Assembly: GCA_025463135.1 (NCBI GenBank)
Contig: JAOAPY010000011.1
Location: 62,001 to 126,000 of the forward strand
DNA length: 64,000 nucleotides
From: Acidobacteriota bacterium
GTDB lineage: Bacteria > Acidobacteriota > Blastocatellia > Pyrinomonadales > Pyrinomonadaceae
Direction: 5' to 3'
The position numbers were made by a program, and so were the translations under genes. Positions 44,533 through 54,300 of this stretch are shown piece by piece. The notes under the pieces are model-generated. The model was not told the DNA's origin, made no database searches, and worked only from the letters and a program-made list of their open reading frames with translations. The number at the start of each line of letters is the position of its first letter. The first letter of the stretch is position 1.

Positions 44533-45240
44533 ATGAAACGTACCCTGATAGTAGTTCTCCTTGCGATCCTTTCCCTTTCAACAATTGCCCTAGCCGCGAA
44601 GAAGAAGCCGTGCGCGGCTAGTCTTGCGAAGTGCCCGATCATCGGCTGCGGCACAGCTTTCGACAAGGGCTTGAACGCCCGGAAGAATATTCGATCCGAC
44701 GACCACGCGCCTATCAAGCGCACCATTCAATGGATGAAAGATCGGCCTGACCCCACACACTATGTTAAGAACGGTAGCCGGGCGGAGTTAGCCAGTTTGG
44801 GCGAGGGTTCGATGATCACAGTAGTGGCCAAGGCGTTAGTTGCAAGAAAAGGCAGTGCCGAATCCTGCAACTGCGGACTTACTGCCCCAAGGGATACTGA
44901 TAATCATATTGTGATGGTAGATCCATCATTAGAAGTGCCAACTCTAGCCGCAGATGAAGATGATTCGGAAACGGCAGAGTTCACGCCGCGTGTCCGGCTT
45001 GATCATCCCAACTTGGCCGGGACGAAACTGCAAGCGTTAATTAAGAACGCAGAGGGGAATGCGTTGTTAGTGAGAGTCACAGGCTTGCTTATGTTTGACT
45101 CAGAACACTTCCTGGGCCGTCACCTGCATCGTCATAACAACTGGGAAATTCACCCGGTTATGAAGCTGGAGTTTTGCGAGACCGGAAATACCTGCAAGCC
45201 GGGCAGTGATACCGGGTGGAAGTCTCTTGACGATCAGTGA
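44533..45240 (+). CDS. Secreted protein of the 'FDxxH...EIHPV' family, intact copy
   Basis: 235 residues. The signal peptide is KRTLIVVLLAILSLSTIALA. The mature protein has CPIIGCGTAF near its start, a beta segment MITVVAKALVARKGSAESCN, DTDNHIVMVD, and the diagnostic block VRVTGLLMFDSEHFLGRHLH followed by NNWEIHPVMKLEFC. Two cysteine pairs suggest disulfides after export. The conserved His residues in EHFLGRHLHRH and EIHPV could form a metal or active site. The family recurs at 29161 (broken), 11439 (decayed) and as a domain at 19511. A structured element precedes it and a strong terminator follows. The function is unknown. Confidence 0.8.
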   Translation: MKRTLIVVLLAILSLSTIALAAKKKPCAASLAKCPIIGCGTAFDKGLNARKNIRSDDHAPIKRTIQWMKDRPDPTHYVKNGSRAELASLGEGSMITVVAKALVARKGSAESCNCGLTAPRDTDNHIVMVDPSLEVPTLAADEDDSETAEFTPRVRLDHPNLAGTKLQALIKNAEGNALLVRVTGLLMFDSEHFLGRHLHRHNNWEIHPVMKLEFCETGNTCKPGSDTGWKSLDDQ

Positions 45241-45282
45241 GTAGGGCGAATAGAATGCGGGTCGCACGGTTCGCTAACAGCT

Positions 45283-45322
45283 AAGCGGCGCAGGGTCTCA
45301 GCCTTGCGCCGCTTTGGATTTC
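45283..45322 (+). terminator. Rho-independent terminator
   Basis: AAGCGGCGCAGG (45283-45294) pairs with CCTTGCGCCGCTT (45302-45314, one bulge), followed by TGGATTTCC. It ends the transcript of the gene at 44533. Confidence 0.7.
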
Positions 45323-45501
45323 CTTAGGCTGAAAAAGTGATTCTTAGTATTTTGTGATTGCCAGTGGTGAGGGTACATGTTACAGTGCGCCCGCGTTCTA
45401 GACCGAAATCCCCGTGCTTCTACACTCAACACCTGCGGGGTTAGTTTCCATACCCCCTATAGTGCGTTAACCACCTCTCGCTCAACTAGGAGACCGTCTT
45501 T

Positions 45502-46212
45502 ATGGTTCTGGCGCCTAAACCAAGATTTCAGATGATGATATGGAGTCAACTAGTGGGCGCCGTAATGATCATATCTGGCGTCTTGCCATACTGGGTAGGA
45601 GTTGGTGGCGCAACAGTTAGTCGCAATATTTCCCTAAGAATTATCGCGGCCGCGGTCATTGATGGCCTGATGTTTCTGATTCCGCTAATCACGAGTCAAA
45701 AGAAACAGATAATCGCCGGAATGGCAAATGACGAGATTCACGACACGAACCCCGTAGCTGATAGTCCAAAGGCTGTGCAGAGGCTCATATGGTGGTACTG
45801 CGTATGGAATTTGTTTGTTCTTACTTACCTGGTGCACGTCACTGGTGGGCTGACTGGAAGCATGTACTCCGGCTTATACTTGTTAATACCAACACTCGCT
45901 CTGTTCGTCATTTTAGATTCCACAGATTTGAGGCGGGTAATCAAATTGATCGTTTTAGCGGTTATCGGGATATTCCTATGTTTCTGTATGAATTACTTCG
46001 ATCGCGTTGAGTTTAATGCTGCCGACGTTGCACGGAAAGCTACAACCCCACACGCATTCGAAATCGCTTTACTCTGCGTCAGCGCTGAGGGCGTACTATT
46101 ATTGTTTGTTCAGGTCGTCGTCTTGAAGATCCAATTTCAAAAGGTCGAGAAGGCGGAAAAAGCCGAAATCGAAAAGGCAGGTTTGCAAACCGCTACCTCA
46201 AATGTGACCTAG
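45502..46212 (+). CDS. Polytopic membrane protein of unknown function
   Basis: 236 residues with TAGGAGA before the ATG. About six hydrophobic segments can be seen: residues about 14-34, 47-64, 97-115, 122-140, 146-165 and 184-205 (FEIALLCVSAEGVLLLFVQV). The C-terminus is a charged helix (FQKVEKAEKAEIEKAGLQ). The layout resembles the membrane-sensor half of some signalling proteins, but no kinase or cyclase domain is attached. It stands alone between terminators and a convergent small gene. Confidence 0.7.
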   Translation: MVLAPKPRFQMMIWSQLVGAVMIISGVLPYWVGVGGATVSRNISLRIIAAAVIDGLMFLIPLITSQKKQIIAGMANDEIHDTNPVADSPKAVQRLIWWYCVWNLFVLTYLVHVTGGLTGSMYSGLYLLIPTLALFVILDSTDLRRVIKLIVLAVIGIFLCFCMNYFDRVEFNAADVARKATTPHAFEIALLCVSAEGVLLLFVQVVVLKIQFQKVEKAEKAEIEKAGLQTATSNVT

Positions 46213-46271
46213 ACACAGATCGAGGGAGTTGCCAGCAGGGAATGAATTAGTAGGGGGGTAGGCGGCTAGGC

Positions 46272-46499
46272 TTACTTAGAAAAAAGTGCGGCGGCGGCCG
46301 CAATGCCAATTAAGAGCAGGACGAGTAAACCGAAAGGCACCAAAATAGAGGCCCATGAGGTTCGTAGAAACATGTCGCGCAGATCGTGGGCAGGCTCGGG
46401 CTTGGCAACTCTCCGATCCGGCCTGATATTCGGGGTGGCTTCCCTTATCGCCGGCGCATTGGCCCGCGCTTCGGTTGCACTGTATTTGGTGGCGTACAC
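46272..46499 (-). CDS. Small tail-anchored membrane protein
   Basis: 75 residues from a GTG at 46499 that has GGAGG seven bases upstream; an upstream in-frame GTG at 46523 overlaps that site. The N-terminal 50 residues are hydrophilic (YATKYSATEARANAPAIREA). The C-terminus is a single TM segment (ILVPFGLLVLLLIGIAAAAAL) ending close to the stop. Convergent with the gene at 45502. The function is unknown. Confidence 0.55.
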   Translation of the reverse strand: MYATKYSATEARANAPAIREATPNIRPDRRVAKPEPAHDLRDMFLRTSWASILVPFGLLVLLLIGIAAAAALFSK

Positions 46500-46559
46500 A
46501 ATCAATCCTCCGGGCAGGGACACTACTGCCCTGAAACACTCTTCCAGCTAGCATGGCGA

Positions 46560-47439
46560 CGGACTGCTATGCCTGCCAGTATGCGGAATCTTTCGATACG
46601 AGGAGTATACTATCAATGTTCGATGTTTCGAAATTGACCGATTTCTGTGACAAATTATGAGAAGCAGTAACGCTTGTCTGCTTAAGCAGGCTTCTAATTC
46701 AGGGCAAGGTACGCAGGCGGTTAAAACCGTTTTACCACTCTGAACGTTACCACGGTGACTTCCCCTGATGCAAGTAAAAGATGCTGTCGGTCTGAGACCA
46801 CAAGATATTAGCGTCATGGTAAATTACAACTCAATATCTGGGAGACCAAGCGATAAAGTGTCGGCATTCTAGTCCAACCCCTGCATTGATGCAAGAGTTT
46901 TCTTCGCTTATATTTTGGCACCTTAAGTTCAACCAATACTTAAGCTACAGGTGCTTAAATCTCGCTTCTTCCCCGAACCCATCTAATTAGACGCCGCGCT
47001 GAGAATTTTGACTCACTAAATTCCGCCTGGGATCCGAAGTCAGCGCGGCACTGAAACATAAGAGTCCGGAACGCCCTTGACTGCTACCGAAGAACGTCAA
47101 AACGCGCTTCTATCTCGAGTTCTTAGAGGCTACGCTTGTAAGCAACACAGTCCCCACTACTAGTCGAGAAAAATCCAGGACGAATTCTTCTTTTCCTCTA
47201 TCATGTCGCCGGCTCACGACCCGGGACCGCTCAGGGTCCCGACAACAAACTGGCTGCTCAGCAGGTATCGCGGATGCCGCCTCAACTCTGGAGCCGAGCG
47301 TTCGCAGTACTCGACAAAAGTCAGACCGCTGTCCCACCGAGCGCCGCTAAGGAGACCCTCATGCCAACACGCAAACCGGCCACCAAAAGGGAAAACTATA
47401 CCTCTTCCAGAAGTCAAAGGTATCAATGTCACTGCAGCC
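46560..47439. other. Gene-poor interval
   Basis: No supported gene in ~880 bases. Frames near 47200-47450 on the plus strand (including LPEVKGINVTAAQLRNHV) may be the degraded 5' part of the serine-hydrolase remnant that follows. Confidence 0.35.
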
Positions 47440-47922
47440 CAACTGCGCAATCACGTCTGCAACCACCACATGTGTTGGGAATAATCACCGACGAAGGGCG
47501 GCTGCCTGATGAACCTGGAATCAAGTATGAAAAGCTTGCTAACGCGCCTGCGAAAGCTCTGCGCTCGCGTGGCCCGGCGGCAAAGCATTTGGATGCAAGC
47601 GCCTTTCGCAATGCATTACACGCCGCTCTCAAGGACGATGTAGCTGGGTATTGCATGCTGCTTAATAAGAACGGATCGCCGCTCAAAACAACGAGGGTGG
47701 AATTGGGCTAAGACGCCGGCTGACGGTTCTCTGGCATGGAGTGTTGACGTGCCCATGCACGTCGCGAGTGTCAGCAAGACTATAACGGCGATGGCGATGA
47801 CGCAGCTGCTTGATAGCAAGGGCATTTCATACGACGCAAAAATCATCGATTATCTGCCGACCTATTGGGCCAAAGGACCAAACATCAACAAGATCACCTT
47901 TCGCAATTTGATGACTCACTGA
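47440..47922 (+). pseudogene. Beta-lactamase/serine-hydrolase family, truncated and frameshifted
   Basis: The first frame carries AFRNALHAALKDDVAGYCML, LNKNGSPL. After a one-base shift near 47705 the sequence continues KTPADGSLAWSVDVPMHVAS, VSKTITAMAMTQLLDSKG, IIDYLPTYWAKG and ITFRNLMTH, then stops at 47920-47922. SVSK is the SxxK active-site motif of class C beta-lactamase-like hydrolases. NLMTH normally continues with a Ser/Thr-Gly turn and about 250 more residues, which are absent. The 5' boundary is unclear. Confidence 0.65.
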
Positions 47923-48204
47923 GTTTGCGCTGACACAAAAGAGTTGAGGACATAGGCTCACTGTTGTGTTGCGGAAATAGAGTCCTATACTGATCCTAGG
48001 TAATTTGCTGGCCTTTTGGGCGCAAATTGCATCAAGTTCTAGTCTGAAAGATTGACTGAGTATCGGCCTGGAGATTTTCCAGGCATTAAAGTTCTAAACT
48101 TGCCACGATCTCTTTTCGCCTCAAAAGCAGCTTATTCTTCTGAATACGAGATATTATCTCGATGTGTTTGCCACCTCAACGAAGTAGGTCCAGTTGTTTA
48201 TCAA

Positions 48205-49029
48205 TCAAAGCTTCTGCATCCAGAAAGACCAGCCGATCTTAGATACCCAATCATATTGGGCCGCTTCGGCCATCGCAGGGTGACTGAACACCTGTGAGAC
48301 CAGGAAGTTCAACTGCGGGTCATACGTGATGAAAGTGTTAGCTAGTTGAATCTCATACGAAAGATTCCGTGCTAGCAGAACGCAGGCCAGCAGGTACTGC
48401 TCATTATAGAATCGGTCACTCCATTCCTGTGGATAATCGTAGGGAAGAAAAATGTCGTGAATGTGAATCAATACGCCGGCTTGCAGCCGAGGTAAAATAT
48501 CCAGATAAAGAGCGGTCACGTCAGAGTTCGTGAACGAGCGGTGGGAGCTGTCGATAAAGAGCACGTCACCAGATTGCAGGCTGTCGAAATACTCCGGAGG
48601 CAGATCTTCAACGGGCTGACGTACAGCGATGTCGCAGATTGCATCAATTTCGGATCGAGGATGCGGGTCGATGGAAATGATCTGCGTGGGAAGCTTGCGA
48701 AGCTCGATCGCGTAGCGAGCAAACCTGGTGGAGTGTCCGGAGCCGATTTCACAGAAGGTTCTCGGGCGCTGAATGCACAACATACAGTGGAGGCTGATCG
48801 CGTCCAGTCCAGGGAAAAAGCCGTTACCCCAGTATGGTTTTTCGGGCGCTTCCGGGGATTCCCCCAGGGGTATGTCTCGAAAGTCCTCTTGAAAAGAGGC
48901 GAACCTTGTTAAGTACTGCTCAAAATGAGCCCTCTTCCCGTCAATGATCTTGTAGAGCGCGGCGTGTGCAGCTTTCCCATGTCCGTAGCGAGGCGAGGGG
49001 CTGAACTCATAGTCTAACTCGATCTGCAT
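48205..49029 (-). CDS. Class I SAM-dependent methyltransferase
   Basis: 274 residues. The central domain has motif I TFCEIGSGHSTRFARYAIEL, strand 2 IISIDPHPR, and DVLFIDSSHRS followed by GVLIHIHDIFLP. This arrangement is typical of the Methyltransf_24 group found in sugar and natural-product clusters, where the Asp/His pairs can bind a metal. The C-terminal 70 residues form a helical cap. It lies on the same strand as the two glycosyltransferases and the NRPS upstream. A role in tailoring their product is plausible from context only. Confidence 0.82.
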   Translation of the reverse strand: MQIELDYEFSPSPRYGHGKAAHAALYKIIDGKRAHFEQYLTRFASFQEDFRDIPLGESPEAPEKPYWGNGFFPGLDAISLHCMLCIQRPRTFCEIGSGHSTRFARYAIELRKLPTQIISIDPHPRSEIDAICDIAVRQPVEDLPPEYFDSLQSGDVLFIDSSHRSFTNSDVTALYLDILPRLQAGVLIHIHDIFLPYDYPQEWSDRFYNEQYLLACVLLARNLSYEIQLANTFITYDPQLNFLVSQVFSHPAMAEAAQYDWVSKIGWSFWMQKL

Positions 49030-49219
49030 TCGTGCACGCTCCTCATCCTTCCGTCTTGAGCTCCGTTAAGACCAAGAGTGACTCCTGTGCCGTTGCCGGT
49101 CTGAAATTTCCTAAGCTGGACCGAGCCCGCAGCCATCGCGAAAGATGCATGAATACCCGCACGTCGCATGCCCTCATCAAAGCCACCAACAGAGCCCGAC
49201 TACGTTCTCGGTGAGTGCT

Positions 49220-50101
49220 TCACAAAAGAGGTTTCACCTGGGCTAGTCCGGCACTCCGGTTAGCTTCGCTGACGAGCCGGTCAATTCGTCGAGCCTGCTT
49301 CCCATAGATCTCAGATATTTTCTGTTGGTTCCGCAATTGGTTCCTCCGCCTGACGGAGCCTGAAAAAAGTACCGTTCCTCCGTCAAGCGAGTAGTGTCCC
49401 GGTGGCCCCTTAAGTGGCACAAAGCTATAGCCCACCTGATAGCCGCCAATCCAAGCCCGCAGGCACAGTTCGTTATCAAAGCATATTCCCGGTTCTCCGG
49501 CCCGCGAGAACGAGTAGTCCCAGCCTCCAAGTGCCTCATACTGATGTCTACGAAGGAAGTACGGCCCGATGTTTACGTGCTGTATGAACTGGAACGGTGC
49601 TGGCCCCCAAATACGCTTCGCCTTGTTCGGATCCGGATGGAAGCTGCGAAATCCCATGAAGCCCCCGATAATTGCCAGATTCGGATAAGTCTTGAATCGC
49701 TTAAGCGCGACATCAAGCCAACTACTTTCACGCGGGATGAGGTCATCATCCTGGACTAAGCATACGATTTCCGCACGGGCGAACCGGATTGCCCGGTCAA
49801 GAATTCTAATTTCGTGGAGGTCATTTGAGTGAATCAGGAAATCATTTGGCCGCTTCAAATTGGACATCCACTTTTCGTGGGAACCATCCAGCGAGCCGTC
49901 CTCACAAACGATTAATTCGTGATCTCCAACACGTCTAAGCCCGGCGAGAAGTTGATCGATGTTGGAAACGCGGTTGAACGAATGCACGACAAACGAAACA
50001 CGCGGCCGGTCATGATATTTCATCGCCGAGGTCCGACGACGAGCCTTGTCAGCCTTAACGCGTTCAATTAGTTTTGGATCTACCGTCGGCACGACTCTCA
50101 T
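49220..50101 (-). CDS. Family 2 glycosyltransferase
   Basis: 293 residues. GT-A fold: VSFVVHSFNRVSNIDQLLAG at the nucleotide-binding start, LIVCEDGSLDGS, and the metal-binding VCLVQDDDLIPR. A putative acceptor region follows (GGWDYSFSRAGEPGICFDNE with ENE/ED-like acidic residues). Its start overlaps the stop of the fucosyltransferase-like gene by four bases (ATGA), so the two are translationally coupled. It transfers a sugar from a nucleotide-sugar to an unknown acceptor. Confidence 0.88.
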   Translation of the reverse strand: MRVVPTVDPKLIERVKADKARRRTSAMKYHDRPRVSFVVHSFNRVSNIDQLLAGLRRVGDHELIVCEDGSLDGSHEKWMSNLKRPNDFLIHSNDLHEIRILDRAIRFARAEIVCLVQDDDLIPRESSWLDVALKRFKTYPNLAIIGGFMGFRSFHPDPNKAKRIWGPAPFQFIQHVNIGPYFLRRHQYEALGGWDYSFSRAGEPGICFDNELCLRAWIGGYQVGYSFVPLKGPPGHYSLDGGTVLFSGSVRRRNQLRNQQKISEIYGKQARRIDRLVSEANRSAGLAQVKPLL

Positions 50102-51078
50102 TTTGTTATTGGCCTTGCGACCGGAACGTTTGGAGAACCATCTTGTTTTCGAAGATGCAGATTCATGTGAGGCAATTGAGGAACGTTAAGTAGAACCGTC
50201 CTTGCTAAGCCCGAACCGTTATGAACAAGGTAATTGCACCGACTTAGTAACAAGTATTCAATCACAGCCTCTTCGCCATTTCGTACGGCGCGATCGCGAT
50301 CACTGGCTATATAGGCCGGCATGATCCAGCCGGTAGGTCCCTTTCCCGCTGCTTCTCCGCTTTCGTGGCGAATGCTGTCGTAAGCGTACACTCGTTCTCC
50401 GAATGCGTTCCTTAGATACTCCAGCGATGACTGATCATCGGTAGCTACGAAGATTCTTGCGGATAAGTGCATTCTTAGAAGCTGTTCTATTTGCGCTACG
50501 TACTTCGACAGAACCAAGGATCCTTGACGGTGCGGACGAATCTCTTCTTTAGAAACCGCATCCGTCCCGCGTGCGTGCACCCCAATAACATAGCGCCCAT
50601 TCATATGCTGTTGAAAGAATTGGTTGACTTTCTGTTGCAGGTAGTCTCGGGGACTAACAAAGCGTCGAATGATGTCCTTCGCCTCCTCTCGCAAGTTGGA
50701 ATCGGGATCATCCCAGAGGTAAGGGATGGAAAGCGTCTTTCCATTTAGAGTTGGATGGTCTCCAAAGTGGTTGGAGATGAACGTGTGCTCATCGGCAAAA
50801 TATCCTACTTCGAAAGGGGAAGGAGGATTGAGAGAAACGATCTCACGAATGTTCTGCGGAATAATAGACGCGGGATAACCTGGCACGACGGGCTCAAAGT
50901 AATATTCCCAGACCGTATCCTTACCACGGTATCCATTTGGGGTCCAGTAACACGTTTTGTTTTGGAAATAGACGATTGGAATACGTCCTTCCCCAATGGC
51001 CCAGGGAATATTTGCGATCACCTGCTGAATGAGCGAGAAGAGTCCAGCATCTCTTTCGCAAATAATATGGATCTTCAT
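50098..51078 (-). CDS. Fucosyltransferase-like protein (GT23/NodZ-like)
   Basis: 326 residues. The key motif is RYVIGVHARGTDAVSKEE, matching the GVH.R.TD block of alpha-1,6-fucosyltransferases and NodZ that binds GDP-fucose. Later blocks are RIFVATDDQSSLEYLRNAFG and AVIEYLLLSRCNYLVHNGSG, the C-terminal donor-binding region. The N-terminal part (LIQQVIANIPWAIGEGRIPI) is also typical of this group. The second Arg of the usual HVRRTD is Gly here (HARGTD), which could alter donor use. Translationally coupled to the GT2 gene. Confidence 0.8.
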   Translation of the reverse strand: MKIHIICERDAGLFSLIQQVIANIPWAIGEGRIPIVYFQNKTCYWTPNGYRGKDTVWEYYFEPVVPGYPASIIPQNIREIVSLNPPSPFEVGYFADEHTFISNHFGDHPTLNGKTLSIPYLWDDPDSNLREEAKDIIRRFVSPRDYLQQKVNQFFQQHMNGRYVIGVHARGTDAVSKEEIRPHRQGSLVLSKYVAQIEQLLRMHLSARIFVATDDQSSLEYLRNAFGERVYAYDSIRHESGEAAGKGPTGWIMPAYIASDRDRAVRNGEEAVIEYLLLSRCNYLVHNGSGLARTVLLNVPQLPHMNLHLRKQDGSPNVPVARPITK

Positions 51079-51399
51079 AACAAAAACTTTTGGCAGGCTA
51101 TATCGTTAGAGTAATGAGGGTACCGATCAAACGCCTCACAAGAGTTGCGAGAGGACCATGCCATGGGATGCACTGAAGCACTCGATCATTAATTGCAATT
51201 CATCCTCAACCCTTGCGCACCTCCCGATACAGTTGGCAAACGCTATCCTCACAGGACGGCCAAAGAACCGGGACACGATGGCCAGGAAGTCCGACAAATC
51301 CTTGTTTGTCGTTTGTTGCCGATATCGGAGTTGTTTCGATCAAAACAGGCATGTTGAGCTCACGTTCGGTGTTAACGACACATTGCATTCTGTCGGACA
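51079..51399. other. Gene-free interval behind the NRPS gene
   Basis: No supported gene. It separates the NRPS stop from the start of the glycosyltransferase pair. Confidence 0.4.
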
Positions 51400-54300
51400 C
51401 TATTGACTAGCATCGAGTAAGCACTGCTTCAGTTCGGCAGCCAGATCCCGCACGGTTGGCTCGCGCAGTAAGGGCCAGCCGTGCTTGCCGCGTACGTAAT
51501 GCAGGTCCACGCCCCCTGCGGCCAATTTGCCCCATCCCAGTTCTTTGTCGCGGACGCGATTAAGCGGTTGCCTCCGAATGCGGAAAACTGAAACACGTCC
51601 TCCATAGGTCTTAGGCTTGAAATCCGGGCCGGGAAAATATGCTGACATCGGGTTCGCGAGTTTTCTCAGCGAATCGCTGGAAGAAGGCGCTATCACTTCG
51701 TCGTGCATACTTGTTGCTCCGCGGCGCAACTTCTTCCTGATGAAATCCAGTTGATCCCTCCGACTGAGACGGAGCCACGAATGTAAACGACGCGCGTAGT
51801 AATCAACATGCAGGAACCAGTTGAAAGTATTTTCCAATACCCAGGTATCGAGGATTCCCACCAGGACGACGCTTTGACGTTCCTGTTCCAATCGTCGTGC
51901 TATCTCATAGGCAATATGAGCCCCGCGGCACATTCCGACGAACAAATATGGCCCCCTCGGCTGAACCTTACGAATGCCAGCTAGATATTCAGTCGCTAAC
52001 TCATCTATCGCCTTTTGACTATGTTCTCCCTGTAAGTCCTCAGGATACTGCGCCTGTAGCCCATACACCGGTTGATCAGGTCCCAAATAGTGGGCCAGTG
52101 ACCGGTAACCGAGTGCGTTCACGTTGGGAGCAGAAACACAAAAGAGAGGCGGTTTCGAGCTGCCAGTTTGAATCTCGACTAGTACCGGCCAGGAAATAGA
52201 GCGAGTGCCCTGCCGAAGAATGTCGGCTAAGTGGTCGATGGTAGCTTCCTGAAAAAGGCTTACGAGAGGGATTCGCTGGCTGAACTCTTTCTCAATCTCT
52301 GATACCAAACGAACGGCGAGCAAAGAGTGGCCCCCGCTATCGAAGAAGTTGTCCTTAACCCCAACCGACTCTATTCCCAGGACCGTTTGCCAAATTTGCG
52401 CCAGTCCCCGCTCCAGATCATCACGCGGAGCGATTAGGGTTTCTTTAGGTTGAGGCTGCGTGCCGTCCGGAGTAGGAAGTGCCAGCCGGTCAATCTTGCC
52501 ATTGGGCGTCAGCGGCAGTCCCTCCAGTGGCACGAAAACAGCTGGAATCATGTACTCTGGTAATTTCGTCTTCAAAAAAGCTCTCAGCTCGCTGATCAAT
52601 CCGTGAGGTTGATCGGCCAAGTGCTCACCGACAACGACATAACACACAAGAGAGTTGTCGTCATGGGCCAAGCCCCTGAGGATCGCAACCGCGTTGATTA
52701 CAGCCGGGTGACATCTCAGTGTGGCCTCGATCTCGCCAAGCTCAACTCTGTTGCCGCGAATTTTGACTTGATTATCTGAACGGCCTAGAAACTGTAGCAC
52801 TCCGTCTTCTCGATACTGCGCAAGATCTCCGGTCTTGAACATTCGTGCGTCCGGCGCGGCACTAAACGGGTTTGGAATAAACTTCTGAGCAGTTAACTCA
52901 GGATGGTTCAAGTAGCCCCGGGCCAAACCGGCGCCGGCAATATATAACTCGCCAGTGATGCCGGGGGGGACGGGTTGGAAATGCGCATCGAGCACGTAAG
53001 TCGAAGTATTATCAATCGGTCGACCGATAGGAATGTATCCAAGATCCACCGCATCAATCACTTCGTGGCAGGTCACATCGCCTGCAACTTCAGACGATCC
53101 ATAGAGGTTGATAAGGAGGCTATGTCGAAGACTCAACTTAAATGAACGGGCTAAGCCGTCGGACAGCGCCTCGCCACTACAAATCCAATATTTAAGACTG
53201 CCAAGGTGTTCTTCGATCGCGTTTCCTTGCTCGAGTATTACTCGTAGCAGCGATGGCACCAATACGATCCTTGTAATCCTGTGGGCGCTCAACATCCGAA
53301 CCAGCCGATGCGGGTCCCTAACGACGTCTTCGCCGATAATGATTAGCTTAGCGCCCTGTAACAGAGGACCAAATACTTCCCATACCGAATCCACAAAGCT
53401 CAGCGAAGTTGTTTGACAGCAGATATCGCGAGCGACAAACGGGTAGGCGCGCCACATCCAATGAAACCGGTTGATCGAGGCACGGTGCGGGCTCACTGTA
53501 CCCTTAGGTGTTCCTGTCGAGCCCGATGTGTAGATGATATAGGCTGCGTTTTCGCTGTTAGTTACAATAGGAAGATTCTGTGTGCTCTCGCGCGCAATCT
53601 CTTTCCATTTGGAATCGATGCATATCACGGCAGCGGCCGAAGCAGGCAACGCTTCGAGAAGATGCTGTTTCGTGATGAGAACGGGTGTCTGGGAATCTTC
53701 GAGAAGAAAGGCAACTCGCTCCGCGGGATAGGAAGGATCGATCGGAACATAAGCCCCCCCTGCTTTCAAAATCCCAAGCAGGCCGACCAACGCATCGGGT
53801 GAGCGCTGCATACAGATCGCTACTCGCACCTCGGGCCCAACGCCCCGATTGCGCAGATAGCAAGCCAACTGGTTGGATCTTTGGTTCAGTTCGCCGTACG
53901 TCAATTGCTGGTTTTCAGATTGCACGGCGATAGCATTCGGTGTGCGGTGCGCCTGCCGCTCGAACAACTGATGGATGCAGGAAGCCTCCTCATATTCTGC
54001 GTCCGTTTGGTTCCACGATTCCAAAATGCGCCGTTGCTCTTCCCGGGTCAGTAGAGGTAACTGGGACAGCGTGCACATTGGCTCTGCGATGATCGCTCTA
54101 ACGAGGTTGCGAAAGTATCCAGCAATTTGGCGAACATGTTCGGTCTGGAAGCGCGCTAAATCGTAAGCGAGTCCAATCTCAAGGTTTGGTCCAGGAAAAG
54201 CCAGAACCGCTAACGGATAACCGGTTGAGCTCATTCCCAACTCATGCTCGATCTTCAACCCACCGTTGTCCGTTTGAAAGGAGTTGTCTCCGGGAATGTT

